In this document: positions 53,101 to 64,000 of the stretch, piece by piece
How positions within the stretch are numbered: position 1 is the stretch's first letter
Layout of the letters: the number at the start of each line of letters is the position of its first letter
Assembly (NCBI RefSeq): GCF_021917145.1
Contig: NC_061065.1
Coordinates: forward strand, 3,353,168 to 3,417,167
Source of the DNA: Hypomesus transpacificus
Taxonomy: Eukaryota > Chordata > Actinopteri > Osmeriformes > Osmeridae
DNA: 64,000 nt
Reading direction: 5' to 3'
Translations under genes and position numbers: made by a program
The notes under the pieces: model-generated
What the model saw: the letters and a program-made list of their open reading frames with translations, nothing else
Told to the model about the DNA's origin: nothing
The model's database searches: none

Positions 53101-56100
53101 GGAGCTGGGGATGAGCAGGAAGCTTAGAGTGCCATGCATGGTGGTCTGAGGACAGGAGAGGAGCAGGTCACATCACAGACATCCTGACTCAACCCAGAAA
53201 GTCTCAAACAAGGATTACAGTAATGTGACTGGATAATCCTGAGGTTAGAGGTGTGATCATAAAGTATTTTTAAACCTTTATGCACATATTACAAACTTAA
53301 CCAGTTAATCACAACTGCTAGTTCATAGAAATGTTTGGAATGGAAAACATGTATATGCTATACATGTTTTACACTGAAATTGATGGCACCAGAACGTTAA
53401 CCTTGATAAACGTAATCCTTTCTTTAAAAACCTTGTTTACTTCCATTAAGCCTATTTCAGGCATCATAGTGTTACACATTAAACATACCGTATTTGTCAC
53501 AGTTAAACATCCAGAAACACAAACACAAGTAATCATTAACAAAAAACTTAACACTTTCCTACATGCTTATACAAAATGTTTGTAACTTACTCAATATGGT
53601 TTAGTAAACATTAGTAAACACTACACAAAAACGTAAAACACATTTCCAGTGATCAGAGATACCACGGGTTTGTTTGATTGAGTCACAGGCCGAGTGAAGG
53701 CCTCTCCTCACCAGTAAGTCGTGGACGTCGTTCACGTTTTTCCCGCGAACGGGAACGCCATTGATCTCCAGGATCTCGTCTCCTTCGCTGAGGAGCCCGC
53801 TACGCTCGGCAGCCCCTCCCTTGACCACACGGCTCACAATCACACTGTCCATGTCGTTACGTACCGTAGCTCCCTGCACATACACGAACACACACACACT
53901 CACACACGCACAAATACACACACACACAAAAGCACACAAGCAGGCATGCACACGCGCACACAGACACAGACAAATGGAATGGAGGTCATGTAGGTACCCA
54001 CAAAACAGGGTCCAAGACAAAGCAAGATAAAGACCTAACACAAAGACCCACTCAGAACACACTGTTCAGACAACTATGGAGATCATCAAGAAGAACAAAC
54101 TACCCTCTATACTCGATGGAAAGACTGCATGCTGCATTCTGTTGACATCTGAACTCTCCACTGCTTAAATGAGTTTGTCAACCCTCTAGTCTCATTGGTT
54201 CACCTGTGTGATGGACCCACATGCTATAATGTTATGGGTTTGGACAAAAAACAAAAATGTCTGCCCACCTCTGTAAACTTTATGGGGGTGTCAGGTTTCA
54301 AACCATGCAAAATAACATAATCTTTTACAAACCTTAAAGAAAAAACAACAATGTACATTAGTGCAATTAGAAAGTGGTTACCAATCTAACACTTGTGAGT
54401 TTCTAAGCATTGTAGCAGTGTGGGGCTTACCAGGGGCATGTCTTGGGCCTTCTCTAGACGCACTAGTTTGACAGTTTCTCCCAGGTACTGGGTCACACCC
54501 TCCCCAGACTCCAGCTCTATTTCCTGTTCTGCCACATCATCATGGGCCTGCATCAACGCCTGGTACAATGCAAACACAAGAGAAAGAGTGGGCACTGGGT
54601 GTGTGTTTTGGAGAGGGAAAGCATGTAAGATAGTATAGATGGTTTGTGATTTTCAGAATGGTCAGTTTACTTTAAAGTCATACTGTAAAAAGAGTACATT
54701 TTGGGTAAATCCATAAAAGAAAGTGTGTGTGAGGGAACACACCCAGTCATGAGACAACAAAAGGAATTTTGTCTCAGATGTCACAATTTTGTGTCAACTA
54801 CTTAATTTTTACTAAATATCTTCTTTTTAACACAACCAGTCAGCAAACTCCACCTTTAAGCCAGAAATGATACACAGATTACTCCTTCACTTACTGTGAC
54901 AAGCGCTCCCTACTCCACAATTAATAACCGTCTGCCCAAATTAGTCTCCCTATCCAGCAGAATAAAACCAGAGGGAGCAGAGGGCTGGCTAAGCTTTCAT
55001 GTACACAGAATCCGTCTTAATCTTCACTGCATTTAGGAGTCAGGATCTGCCGCCATCAATCATCAAAACACCTTCTGCTTCCTGCGCTCGCGCTCTAGCT
55101 AACTCAACCTCAGGATAGAGTAGAGGAGGAAAGTGCTTGGTTTGGGTTTAAATTAACATCCACAAACATGGCAAACACTAAGATGCTGACAGTGCATCTT
55201 CGGTGGGTGTGAGTCTCAAACCCTCAATATAATGCAAACCCACAATACCTTAACCCTAACCCTAACCATTAAACCCAACTCAACATTGCACTGGATGGAG
55301 CTTTTACTTAACTTAATTTAAGATGAGCAGGGTTTGGAACCCACAATGTAAAGTGCACAAGGCACTTACAGGAATAACACCTTGAGACAGAGAGCTACCC
55401 TCTAGCCGTATCCCACCTGTTTACCCACCTCCCAGTGCTGGCTTGCAGGGTTGCTTACCTGAGGACAGGGGAGATCACAGGGGTCAGGGACATGGAACGT
55501 CTAATAACCCGCAGAGATTGAGCCTGCCATCAATCACTGGCTTGCTAACATTTCCCCTGGCAGCTGCTGTAATCGGATCCCATGGATGATAGGGTTAACT
55601 TGACCGTAGGAGGTTAATGTTCAGACCGTCACATGGGAAGTGACATTGACCCCTGGGGCCAGTCTGGTCTGCCCTTATCCTTGGTGTTCCAATGGTAAAT
55701 GACAGAGTGGAAAATTTACTTGTCACAACTTCCTGCCAATACTGTTAGACTACCCCTGAGTCATGGGCTGAAGTCGTAAAGACTGGTCACATCCAAGAGT
55801 AATGAATTTTGACGGAAATATGGGCTGATAGGTATCAAATAGGAAATAATCGTTCTCATAATTCTGGTATAATTCAGCCAGTTATGGATACTGTTATAAT
55901 GCAGAACATAATTCATGAGTCCATAAAGTGAATCTTTATTTCTGTATGATGTCTCTTGTCTGAAAGGCACTGGGAATGGGCACTTAAATGCAGTAGCTGG
56001 GTTGTGCCAACTGCTGCCTGATCCCCTAAAACAGACTAGGGTCAGTCTCTTCTGCTACAACTGGCTGATGGGATGCCAGCTATGACTAGTTGTTATGAGT

Positions 56101-59100
56101 ATGGAAGGGTTCAGAGTGGTCTTGTGTTTCAGGTGACTGAGAGCTGGTGTTTGAGGACAGGCCAGCTACCTGGAGGTGAGGGGTGGTGAGCAGGGCCCTG
56201 AGCTCCTGGCCCTCCTCCTCATGGCTAGACTGCAGGATGCTCTGCACCTGGACAGGAAGACAGGGGTTGGGAGGAAGAGGGAGATGAGAAAGAGGGGGAT
56301 GCACAAAACACATGGAAGTACAGTAGGCAGCAGAAAGGAGTAGAGAGGAAGGGGAGACCAGGTAGGTGGTGAAGTAGAAGAAGAGAGGGTGTAATGGAAG
56401 GACTGGAGGACAGGAAGGGGACCAGACAGGAAATAAGGTATGGAGGTAGTGTTAAGGCAGCAGGTGTAAGTGGGAGTGTGAGAATGAGAAGGGGGTGTGA
56501 AAGGGTTTAAGTTAAGGAACGCTGTGGGAAGTATAATACTACAGTCACACAAAGGATTGTTGTGGAGACAGGTGAATAACAGGAGAGGCAGAATGAAGTA
56601 CCCTTGTATACTTCTGAAATGCATATTTTGTAAAACTCAACAGCATGTATGTTTGTGGCACATATATGTATAACAAAACAACAAACATCTCACAAAAGCT
56701 TTTTTCCAAAGTATTTGCCACGACATGTTAGCATGCCCTGAAGTTTCCACATGTACTTGTAAGGACACGATGGCAAAACCTAAATACCTACCAGACACAT
56801 ATAGACTACTCAATAGGTGATGTTATTACAATAAAAGCATAGTAAACTGTACAATGTAAATCTTAAAATAAACCTTGGAAGACAAATTTGCTGAAAGATT
56901 GTGTCACTTTATAATGAACAAGCAATAAGATAAATCAGTCTGAAATGGGCCTGAATGCAGATGTGCTTCACAGAAAATGGCCACAACAAAAAAAACTGGT
57001 ACACACATACAGTGCTACTATAAGTGCTAACATAAATATGAGTGCATTCAGCCATGCAAGCACAAACACACACACACACTCACACACACCCCTAACTGGA
57101 GTTTGGTGCTCTCTAATATACCTCAGTGGGGTTTCCACATTCCAGACATAGAATGCCTCTTGCTCTCAGTCAGACTTTTACACACACTGACTGTTGTGTC
57201 AAAAGAAGAACAAAATATTCACTGGGGGATGTATTCTATTCTGACATCTGGCTTTTAAAGTATGTTAAAGTTACCTTTCAACATGGTACACAACAGGTAG
57301 TGGCTATCAAATCAACTGTGAAGAAAACAAAAGCAAGTGTCTTTTTTTACTCTCCTTCCCTTCTAATCTGTCAATCTCTTCCCTTTTCCTCCTTACACTC
57401 TGACCCTCCTTCTCTCCCTCCTTTTCCCACCACGTCCAATTTCTTTGTCATTGGTTCTAGTTGAGCTCATCCATCACACTTATCAAAATATTTGTAACAA
57501 GGTGATGTACAACCCCTGCCTGTCCCATCTCCCTGCTCTCACCTTCCTGCCTCTCCCTGCCCCTTCCTTCCTGCCTCTCCCTGCCTCTACCTTCCTGCCT
57601 CTCCCTGTCTTCCACCTTTCTGCCTCTCACTGTCTTCCACCTTCCTGCCTCTCCCTGCCTCCACCTTCCTGCCTCTCCCTGCCCCTACCTTCCTGCCTCT
57701 CACTGCCTCTACCTTCCTGCCTCTCCCTGTCTTCCACCTTTCTGCCTCTCCCTGTCTTCCACCTTCCTGCCTCTCCCTGCCTCCACCTTCCTGCCTCTCC
57801 CTGCCTCTACCTTCCTGCGTCTGCCTGTCTTCCACCTTCCTGCCTCTCCCTACCCCCCACCTCCTGGCCCTTGCTGTCATAAGCCGCTAGAGATTCTTTT
57901 TCTGACCCATCGAGTCCCGCCCCCTTCCTGTATCTTGCTGCCCTGCCATACCCCGCCCCAACCAACCCTGCCAACCTGCAAGGGGCTGGTGGGAGATTAG
58001 CTTGCCGAAGGCCAATCCCAGAAGCCCACAGCACAGCCACTTAGTTTAGACACTGCGGCTCAAACTATTACGCTTCGTTAAGCGTTTCGGGAGCTGTGCC
58101 TGTGGCGTGGGGGGGGGGGGTCTACTCAGAGAGAGCATGTGTACAACTCATTGCCTGCTTTTTTCTCTCTCTCTCTGTCCTCTCTTCTGTCTCTCTCTCT
58201 CTCTCTCTCTGAACAGAACCAGTATGACGTGAAAGTGACAGGGACTATGTGTGGTCTGTGTATGGTCTATGTGTGGACTATGACTATGCTTTGAATGAAC
58301 TTTGACGCCAATGTCTGGTTACTGTGACCATCTTCTGGATTGTACAAGTTTATCCTGAGCTGGACCCATGCCTGTCCTTGAGTACTTTTCTCCCGCATGC
58401 TTAATCCAGCCCTATTGTCCTCCTCCCTGCCATGCTAGCCTACCTCCTGGCAGAGGTTGCGTGCCTGTGCAGTGAGTGGCGAGCACGGGCAGCCATGGCT
58501 CATCTGGTGGGCCACGGCTGCATGGATGCTGAAGGCGTTCTGGAAGTCATCCTGCCGGAGCAACTGCAGCACCAGCTCCACGTCCTCCTGGCTCTGGGCA
58601 TCACTCAGGCAGCACTGCACACGGTGCAACGCCCCCACCAGCTCCTCTAGCTCTGGGGGGAGAGGCATCGAGGGGCAGTCAGGAAAGAGGGAAGAGAAGG
58701 GAATATTGGATAGAGAGGGGCAATAAGAGGAACAGCAAGAGCATGAGAGAAAGAGCACGTGAGAGAGAAAGGCTAAGTAAAACATCAACATCAACAACAT
58801 AAGGCTGTAAACATCTCCTGGTCAGAAAGACAGACGCACTGAGATTGTAGACTCTTACATGGATCAGTCCATTGTTATAAAACAGCATTGAGATCAGGAA
58901 TCAGTGGTGTGTTTACGTCACCAGGTTCAGAGATAAATGGATGGATAAACAACGGTTAAATAAACAACTGATTACAACAGCTTACCTGATGGATAATGCA
59001 ATCTGGAAAATGATCTCCATAGGGGGGATGCGGTGATAAGATGTTGTGTGTGTGTGTGTAGATGGATGACAGGTGTGTGTATGCGCGTAGGACAGCACAG

Positions 59101-59802
59101 ACAAGACGGCTCATAATACACATTCTTCACTGCTACCTCAGGTACGACAGTTGCAAGTAAAACCTGAAAAAACGGCTTTGGCTCCTATAATTTGTCTTTA
59201 CCAACGTTTAGACAAACTTTCTAAATATGTAGGAGCATGAGTTGTTTCTTTCTTTAGCCTTCCCCTCCTCCGCCAATAACCTCTGCTTTGCCCCTTTACA
59301 CAGGCATTGTCTCGACTCTTTTGTTTCACAGAACTGTTGTGAAATTTCCCCAACTCCCTATTCTTCCCAGTTAAAAGTCCTTTCTTTCCCCTCCCCCATC
59401 TCCCTCTCCCCTCATCCACTCCCCCCCACCCTCGTGACTTTACTCACCGACAGCTGGATCCCCAGGGGGGTTCTTTGTGCTCTGTGCCTGAGGCTTTTCT
59501 TGCCCTTCAAAAGTGGGGTTGTCAATTCCCAGCTTGGGGTTCTGAGACAGTTTCTTCAGCCTCAGTGATGCATTGGGGTCAATCTCATGCTTCACCTTCA
59601 TCTCCTCCTCCCTCCTCTTCCTCAGTTCCTCCTGGTAGTGCTGGATCCGCTCCATCTGGGCTCCGCAGCGGGATGGCAAGGTGCTGCTCCCCAGTTCCCC
59701 AGGGCAGTCCACCGCACGCTCCCTGTGGGGCCTCTCCAGGCCTTCCCCAAGCACCGGCTCAGTCTCCTCTGACACATAGCCGTTCATATGGGACATGATC
59801 AT
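50188..59802 (-). CDS. pals1: PALS1/MPP5, MAGUK polarity scaffold (L27-PDZ-SH3-GUK)
   Basis: PALS1 links Crumbs to PATJ in the apical polarity complex at epithelial tight junctions. Thirteen coding exons, in order: 59448-59802, 58444-58652, 56170-56247, 54431-54559, 53712-53873, 53068-53145, 52680-52863, 51814-51882, 51560-51631, 51116-51283, 50811-51013, 50575-50685, 50188-50364; 1995 bases, 664 residues, a little shorter than mammals (675). N-terminal [11 protein letters not shown] and [17 protein letters not shown] (PAR6/LIN-7 region), L27 pair in exons 58444 to 54431, PDZ ([38 protein letters not shown]), SH3 ([20 protein letters not shown]), basic hook ([11 protein letters not shown]), GUK ([32 protein letters not shown]). 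The C-terminus reads [11 protein letters not shown], where mammals end WLR. An upstream ATG (59802) and an in-frame ATG two codons later (59796) are both possible starts. Its intron 56248-58443 contains a minisatellite. Confidence 0.97.
52280..52655. repeat. Decayed hAT-like MITE in pals1 intron
   Basis: GGTGTGGGAATCTTTTGGTACCTCACAATT-type left sequence and CGATAACTCCCCCAACCCTAG right sequence, with ATCGATT blocks at both sides, resemble a fish hAT MITE. No clean target duplication was found. Confidence 0.45.
53874..53970. repeat. CA-rich simple repeat behind the PDZ exon of pals1
   Basis: Interrupted CACACA tracts run next to the acceptor of exon 53712-53873; read on the gene strand they are TG-rich. 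A similar tract lies at 52950-53060. Confidence 0.8.
57539..57862. repeat. Minisatellite, about 24-bp unit
   Basis: About thirteen tandem units of the form CCTTCCTGCCTCTCCCTGCC, with variants TGTCTTCCA and TGCCTCTA, lie in the pals1 intron. Open frames on both strands here (for example 57445-57882) come from the 24-base period and not from a gene. Confidence 0.92.
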
Positions 59803-62426
59803 CCCTGCTCACAGGGATGCTGCTGTTGAGAGCTAGGAAGGGCTGGAGCTGATGCTCCTTACACCAGGGGCCATGGCACTACAATTCTGTCTTGAGTCCT
59901 TCTCTTCAGCAGGTGAGTTTTCCTGGAACACATTGACATGCTTAAGAGTGGCAACCTAATATGGACTACCTGTTATCCAGCTTTTACAAGTACACTGAGC
60001 AATTTAGCTTTACACAGATATTTAAAAGGGCTTATAGCAGCAATTAAGGCCTTTCACACACTAAACTCTGATAAGATCTTTCCTCCATTTTCTCCTTGCT
60101 GCCTCCAGGGCAGCTCTCATCAGTCAAACGGCTAATCTAATTCCTAACATGGCACCATCACTGTCCTTCCTCACCTACAAGCTGTTAAATTCAACCGCAT
60201 CCACCCCTGTGTCTGTGTGAATCTGTTCCAAGATTGCCACAGAACAAGAGCTTGATCAAATACTTTGCCTGAATTTACTTCTTATGCAACCCTGGCTGCA
60301 TGTGCTGTTTGTAATGACAATGTAGACAGAAAGGGCTATACAGTTCTCCTGGACTCAAACCACTAGGCAACCTGGTCTGCTATTGGCTGTGGATTAAATT
60401 CTATTTTAAGTACGCAAACAGTATTAATCTGGATTAGCAACTTTGGTAGTATCACTATTAGATGTTCACTCTTTCACATAATTCAAATTCATTGTGTTTA
60501 ACTTTTTGTTTTCTTTAGAAGGGACCAGTGTTTCTCACAAAAAGATGGCTGGATGAAAAAAAAACCAAGTAAAAAATAAGATTACATATAAGTGTTTAGG
60601 GTGACATGATATGGACAGGATTTGAACCAGTTACCTGTTTCAGCACCTTAATCTTGACCCACATACATTAAAGGTGGAGAATATGAATTGCACAGGCATC
60701 AAGTTAAGCACTAGAGTATTTCTGTCTGCCCAGGATCTAAAACATCATGGGTCATATGTGGGCATGCAAGTGTTCCATAGAAAATTTAAGACTGAGGATA
60801 TGTCATTATCAGTGCTCTGGCACAGCCTATGACAAGCACCAATCGAGGGTCCTGTCAGAGTCAGCCATGCTTTCCCCCCCTCCCCCCACCCTCCCTCCCC
60901 TCCCTCACCCAGCATGCCAGCTAATCATGTTCTGGCAGCTCTACTCTCTCCCCCCCGCCACCTATCCCACCCACCCCTCCCCTTTCTGGCCGTTTAGCTA
61001 TGAGTCGTGGGGCCGACAAACACTAAAAGCGGCCACCATGGCCATCTGTTCCTGTGGGTTTAATTAAGCATGGGATCTCTTGCTCTTCTCTGTGTCAGCA
61101 GCATGAGAGAGGACAATCTGGGAGCTGGCCACTGTCCTCCAGACAGCTCCATGGCAAGACAACAGGTTTATCGGTTTACTACATTTAAGGGAATCACATG
61201 AAGAAAAAAAATGCCATATACAATAATTTTATGAAATCTGTCCTGTTACAATACAGTACACTCACAGAGATGATGGTCAGCTACCCTTTGATGTCATCTG
61301 ATTACAAACATCTAATTCAGTACTTGAGAAGGACTTGGTTTGTGAATAGTTCCCCAGAACCTGGAGGTTTTACTGCAGTACAAATAGTTGTCATGACTGG
61401 AATACGTAGGCTATATTTTTTCTATTGCAATTAAGCATGCATTCGTTTTATATGATCAATTTGGCAATTCCAGTCTGCGTAGGCTATTGTACCTTCATTT
61501 CAATAATCGAATCTAGTCCTTTACAATTGGTAACACTTTGGAGACAAAACTCACCGATCCCAATCAAGCGACTGACTTTTGTAAAAAAATAAAAATCCTC
61601 ATTGTCCTCTCCGACTTCAGTGTAAGAACCGCACCGAACATTTCTTATTCGCGTACCGACTTCATTCTTGCTTTTCACATGACCGCTCTTACTACTTAGC
61701 TCTTGGAAGTCGGGACACTTCAAGACTGTGCTGCAACTGCGCCTGGTGTTTGAACCATCTCCCAGGCAACTCCACAGCGCCATTCAGTTGACAGTCAGCC
61801 TAGCACTATTCACGCTCGAAACAGAACGAACGACCAAAGGTATTCATAAGGCAGCTACCAGTCCTTTTAACAATCAATTGCCTTCAACTGATCTTAAAGC
61901 ACTTGAAAGCAACATGACTTTAAATCACAAAGAGACGCAAATGCTATCTCATATCTACAACCAATCTAGGCCCTATATGGATATCCATAATTATGTAATC
62001 ACTGTAGAATCAAATGTGAATTAAACATTGAAGGCGCAGGTTCAACCTCTGCCACTTTCATCTGGACCCTCATCTTCTCATATCTTAAGATATGGCTGAG
62101 AGCTCAGAATGACTTTGTGACCTATATTTCAGGCTGTGTCAGAGATCATCTTTCTAACCATCTGGACTAGATCAACTTAATGTATACCAACTAACTAAAT
62201 GGGATTACATGGGAACAGTCTGTTGGATTCATTTTCTTTGGTACCTTACCTTTTGTTTTGGTCAAACACACATGTCCAGGAAGTGATCTATAGGTTTCTT
62301 ATTCTCACTTGGCCTGGGAGACCTTTGGCTTGGTGACATTCCCTCTGCTTAGATATGTTACCAGACTTCTGCCAACAAGACTTTTTCACATCAAAGAAGA
62401 AAATCACTTTTTTTCTTTGGATACAT
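59803..62426. other. Upstream region of pals1 and gap to gphn
   Basis: The pals1 start exon is entered by an acceptor just above 59804, so a non-coding exon and promoter lie to the right. The CpG-containing stretch at about 61600-61830 is the likeliest place, but no exon was proved. No other gene was recognised. A C-rich stretch occurs at about 60870-60985. Confidence 0.4.
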
Positions 62427-62432
62427 TTTATT
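62427..62432 (-). terminator. gphn: Candidate poly(A) signal of gphn
   Basis: TTTATT reads AATAAA on the gene strand, giving a 3' UTR of about 1.1 kb for gephyrin (62427-63552). Confidence 0.5.
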
Positions 62433-63552
62433 AAAAAAGGAAACCCAACAAGAACAATTTTTGTACATAATGATCAAGGGTTTTTATTATCTTAGTATCT
62501 TTCATTAGTTTCATATCATTACAGAAAATGTTATAGTACAGCGTTTGTTCAATGTCTCCTCATTGCTTAATAATTTACTTAGGAGTGCTGGTCACATATA
62601 TCTGTACAATATGGTTCTTATAATTTTTTCTGTACATTTTTTGTGAAGTTGATTAAAAAGGCAGTCAGCACTTAAAGAAGCTGTTTCTTTTCTTTCTTTT
62701 TTCATAATCGATCAAATAAAATATTGTTTTACTTGCCACGCCCCCCTGGGAGGTTGGGGCGGAGCTACACCTGATCAGGTGAATAGAAGGAAGCTTCCGG
62801 GTCTGGGCAGGGTGGGTGTGCCCCCCTCTCCCAGCACCACCTCGTTCCTGCCCAGGCTTTTGGCACTGCGCACATAAACAAGACTCACAAGATAAACAAC
62901 AAGCAAAGCTCTTTGTGAAGCCATTATGATGCATACTAATGAGAGAAAAATAGAAGTGTCACCTCAAAGGGGCATTCACTGAGGAAGAGGCCTAGATATG
63001 CCCCCTCTTCCTTCTAACTGAGCACCGTGGGAATCTGGAGTCTTCCTCAATGTTTTCTTCATATTCAAAAAACAGATTATTTTTTCCACTAAAGATGAGA
63101 AAAAGTAAAATCTTTTTTTTGTCCTGGCAGGCACCTACAGCTCTCTATTAAAATGCTACTGCTATAGATAAGGTCTAGCATTGAACACACAAAGCAATTG
63201 CAATGAAAGGAACAAAGCCTTAATTTAATAATGATAATAAGAAGAAGAATCATAAGAAGAAGAATCATAATAATATATTACAGAATAAATCTCTTTTTGT
63301 AATTAGACTTTTTTTCTTTAAAAGTTATATTTTCTTTGTTTGAAATACTATAATATTTTTTAATAAATTATTTTAAATTTATTTTGTATCTAGATTGTGA
63401 TCAAGATGTTGACTATACCTCGACTTTATCCAAATCAATAAAAACTAGCTGTGCCATTGCATATTACAGAATAGTCAATGATATGTGGACATGCACCGTG
63501 AACCACCCATTCCGAGCCTCTCTATATGAAGCCAACTCTCCCTTTGATGACA

Positions 63553-63686
63553 TCATAGCCGGCCAATGACCATGACGTCCACCACCTCTCCCTTGTGAAG
63601 CTCCACATATTGCTCTGTTTTTGGAGGTAGCATCAGGAGCCCATTGGCACTACGCATGCTCATCAGCCGGCTGCTCACTTGGTTTC
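63553..63686 (-). CDS. gphn: Gephyrin, last coding exon (partial gene)
   Basis: Gephyrin makes molybdenum cofactor and anchors glycine and GABA-A receptors at synapses. Only the final exon is in the window: after an acceptor (CTTCCAG|GAAAC on the gene strand) it encodes [20 protein letters not shown] and [20 protein letters not shown], ending RL and TGA (63553-63555). This is the end of the MoeA-like E domain (subdomain IV). The rest of the gene lies beyond the right edge; the remaining 314 bases of the window are its intron. gphn next to pals1 in the same orientation is the usual vertebrate order. Confidence 0.9.
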
Positions 63687-64000
63687 CTGGAAGGGGGGAA
63701 GAGAAGAGAAAAGAGACAGGAAGGGAGAGGAAGGGCACACAAAGGTGAGACAGGGATGGTCGAGATGGTGAGAGACCGAGAGGGTGAGAATGTGAAGGGG
63801 CAGAGATCAGAAAAGAGGGAGACACTAAATATTGCCAGGGGATTCAACTAATGACTGTAAAATTGACCCAGAATTAACCGTAAACAACAGCAAAATAACT
63901 ACAATATTTGGATAAATAACCACTGAAGTTCCACATTTGTCACACTGTCAGTACAAAACATTCATAATCCAACTGACATTACCAGACAAATCCTAAGTGG
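63687..64000 (-). other. gphn: gphn last intron (partial)
   Basis: This is intron sequence before the last gephyrin exon, with a purine-rich plus strand (pyrimidine-rich on the gene strand) next to the acceptor. Confidence 0.6.

Noticed and set aside
57445-57882. A 145-codon open frame rich in Pro, Ser, Leu and Cys
   Set aside because: It is the translation of a 24-bp minisatellite in a pals1 intron; the opposite strand is also open for the same reason.

Overview
This window is vertebrate nuclear DNA, almost certainly from a ray-finned (teleost) fish. The genes are intron-rich with GT-AG introns, the proteins are close to vertebrate orthologues, and the intergenic and intronic DNA is full of fish-type repeats: tRNA-headed SINEs, hAT and Kolobok DNA transposons, a CR1/L2-type LINE and many dinucleotide or poly-C/G runs. 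The species cannot be fixed from sequence alone.

Seven genes are recognisable. Left to right: slc35b2 (+; PAPS transporter of the Golgi; exons at 1555-10881, short first coding exon not placed); hsp90ab1 (-; cytosolic HSP90 beta; 16966-21191, TATA box near 22251); rbm25 (+; RRM/RE-rich/PWI splicing factor; 26414-37552); eif2s1 (-; eIF2 alpha; 39212-42120); atp6v1d (+; V-ATPase subunit D; 43078-48142); pals1/mpp5 (-; polarity MAGUK; 50188-59802); and the last coding exon and 3' UTR of gephyrin, gphn (-; 63553-63686), which continues beyond the right edge. For five complete genes the splice phases were followed exon by exon and close in frame: hsp90ab1 726 aa, rbm25 802 aa, eif2s1 315 aa, atp6v1d 248 aa, pals1 664 aa. 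slc35b2 lacks its first exon and gphn is only its tail.

The order gphn-pals1-atp6v1d-eif2s1 and the pair slc35b2-hsp90ab1 are both known vertebrate neighbourhoods (human 14q23-24 and 6p21), here joined through rbm25. eif2s1 and atp6v1d are head-to-head over a few hundred bases; hsp90ab1 and rbm25 are head-to-head over about 4 kb. Three pairs are tail-to-tail: slc35b2/hsp90ab1, rbm25/eif2s1 and atp6v1d/pals1. The genes do not form one pathway; they are housekeeping genes of sulfation, folding, splicing, translation, acidification and cell polarity.

The most informative content beyond the genes is a well-preserved record of transposition. At least six hAT-type insertions have perfect 8-bp target duplications, two of them nested one inside the other. 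There is a Kolobok-like element with a TTAA duplication and a broken THAP-domain exon, whose uninterrupted target is visible in a neighbouring paralogous repeat. A SINE has inserted right at the 5' splice site of an hsp90ab1 exon so that its target duplication copied the whole splice donor. A probable GC-AG intron in rbm25 is a multiple of three and open in frame. I found no bacterial-type system, CRISPR array or clearly new multi-gene system.
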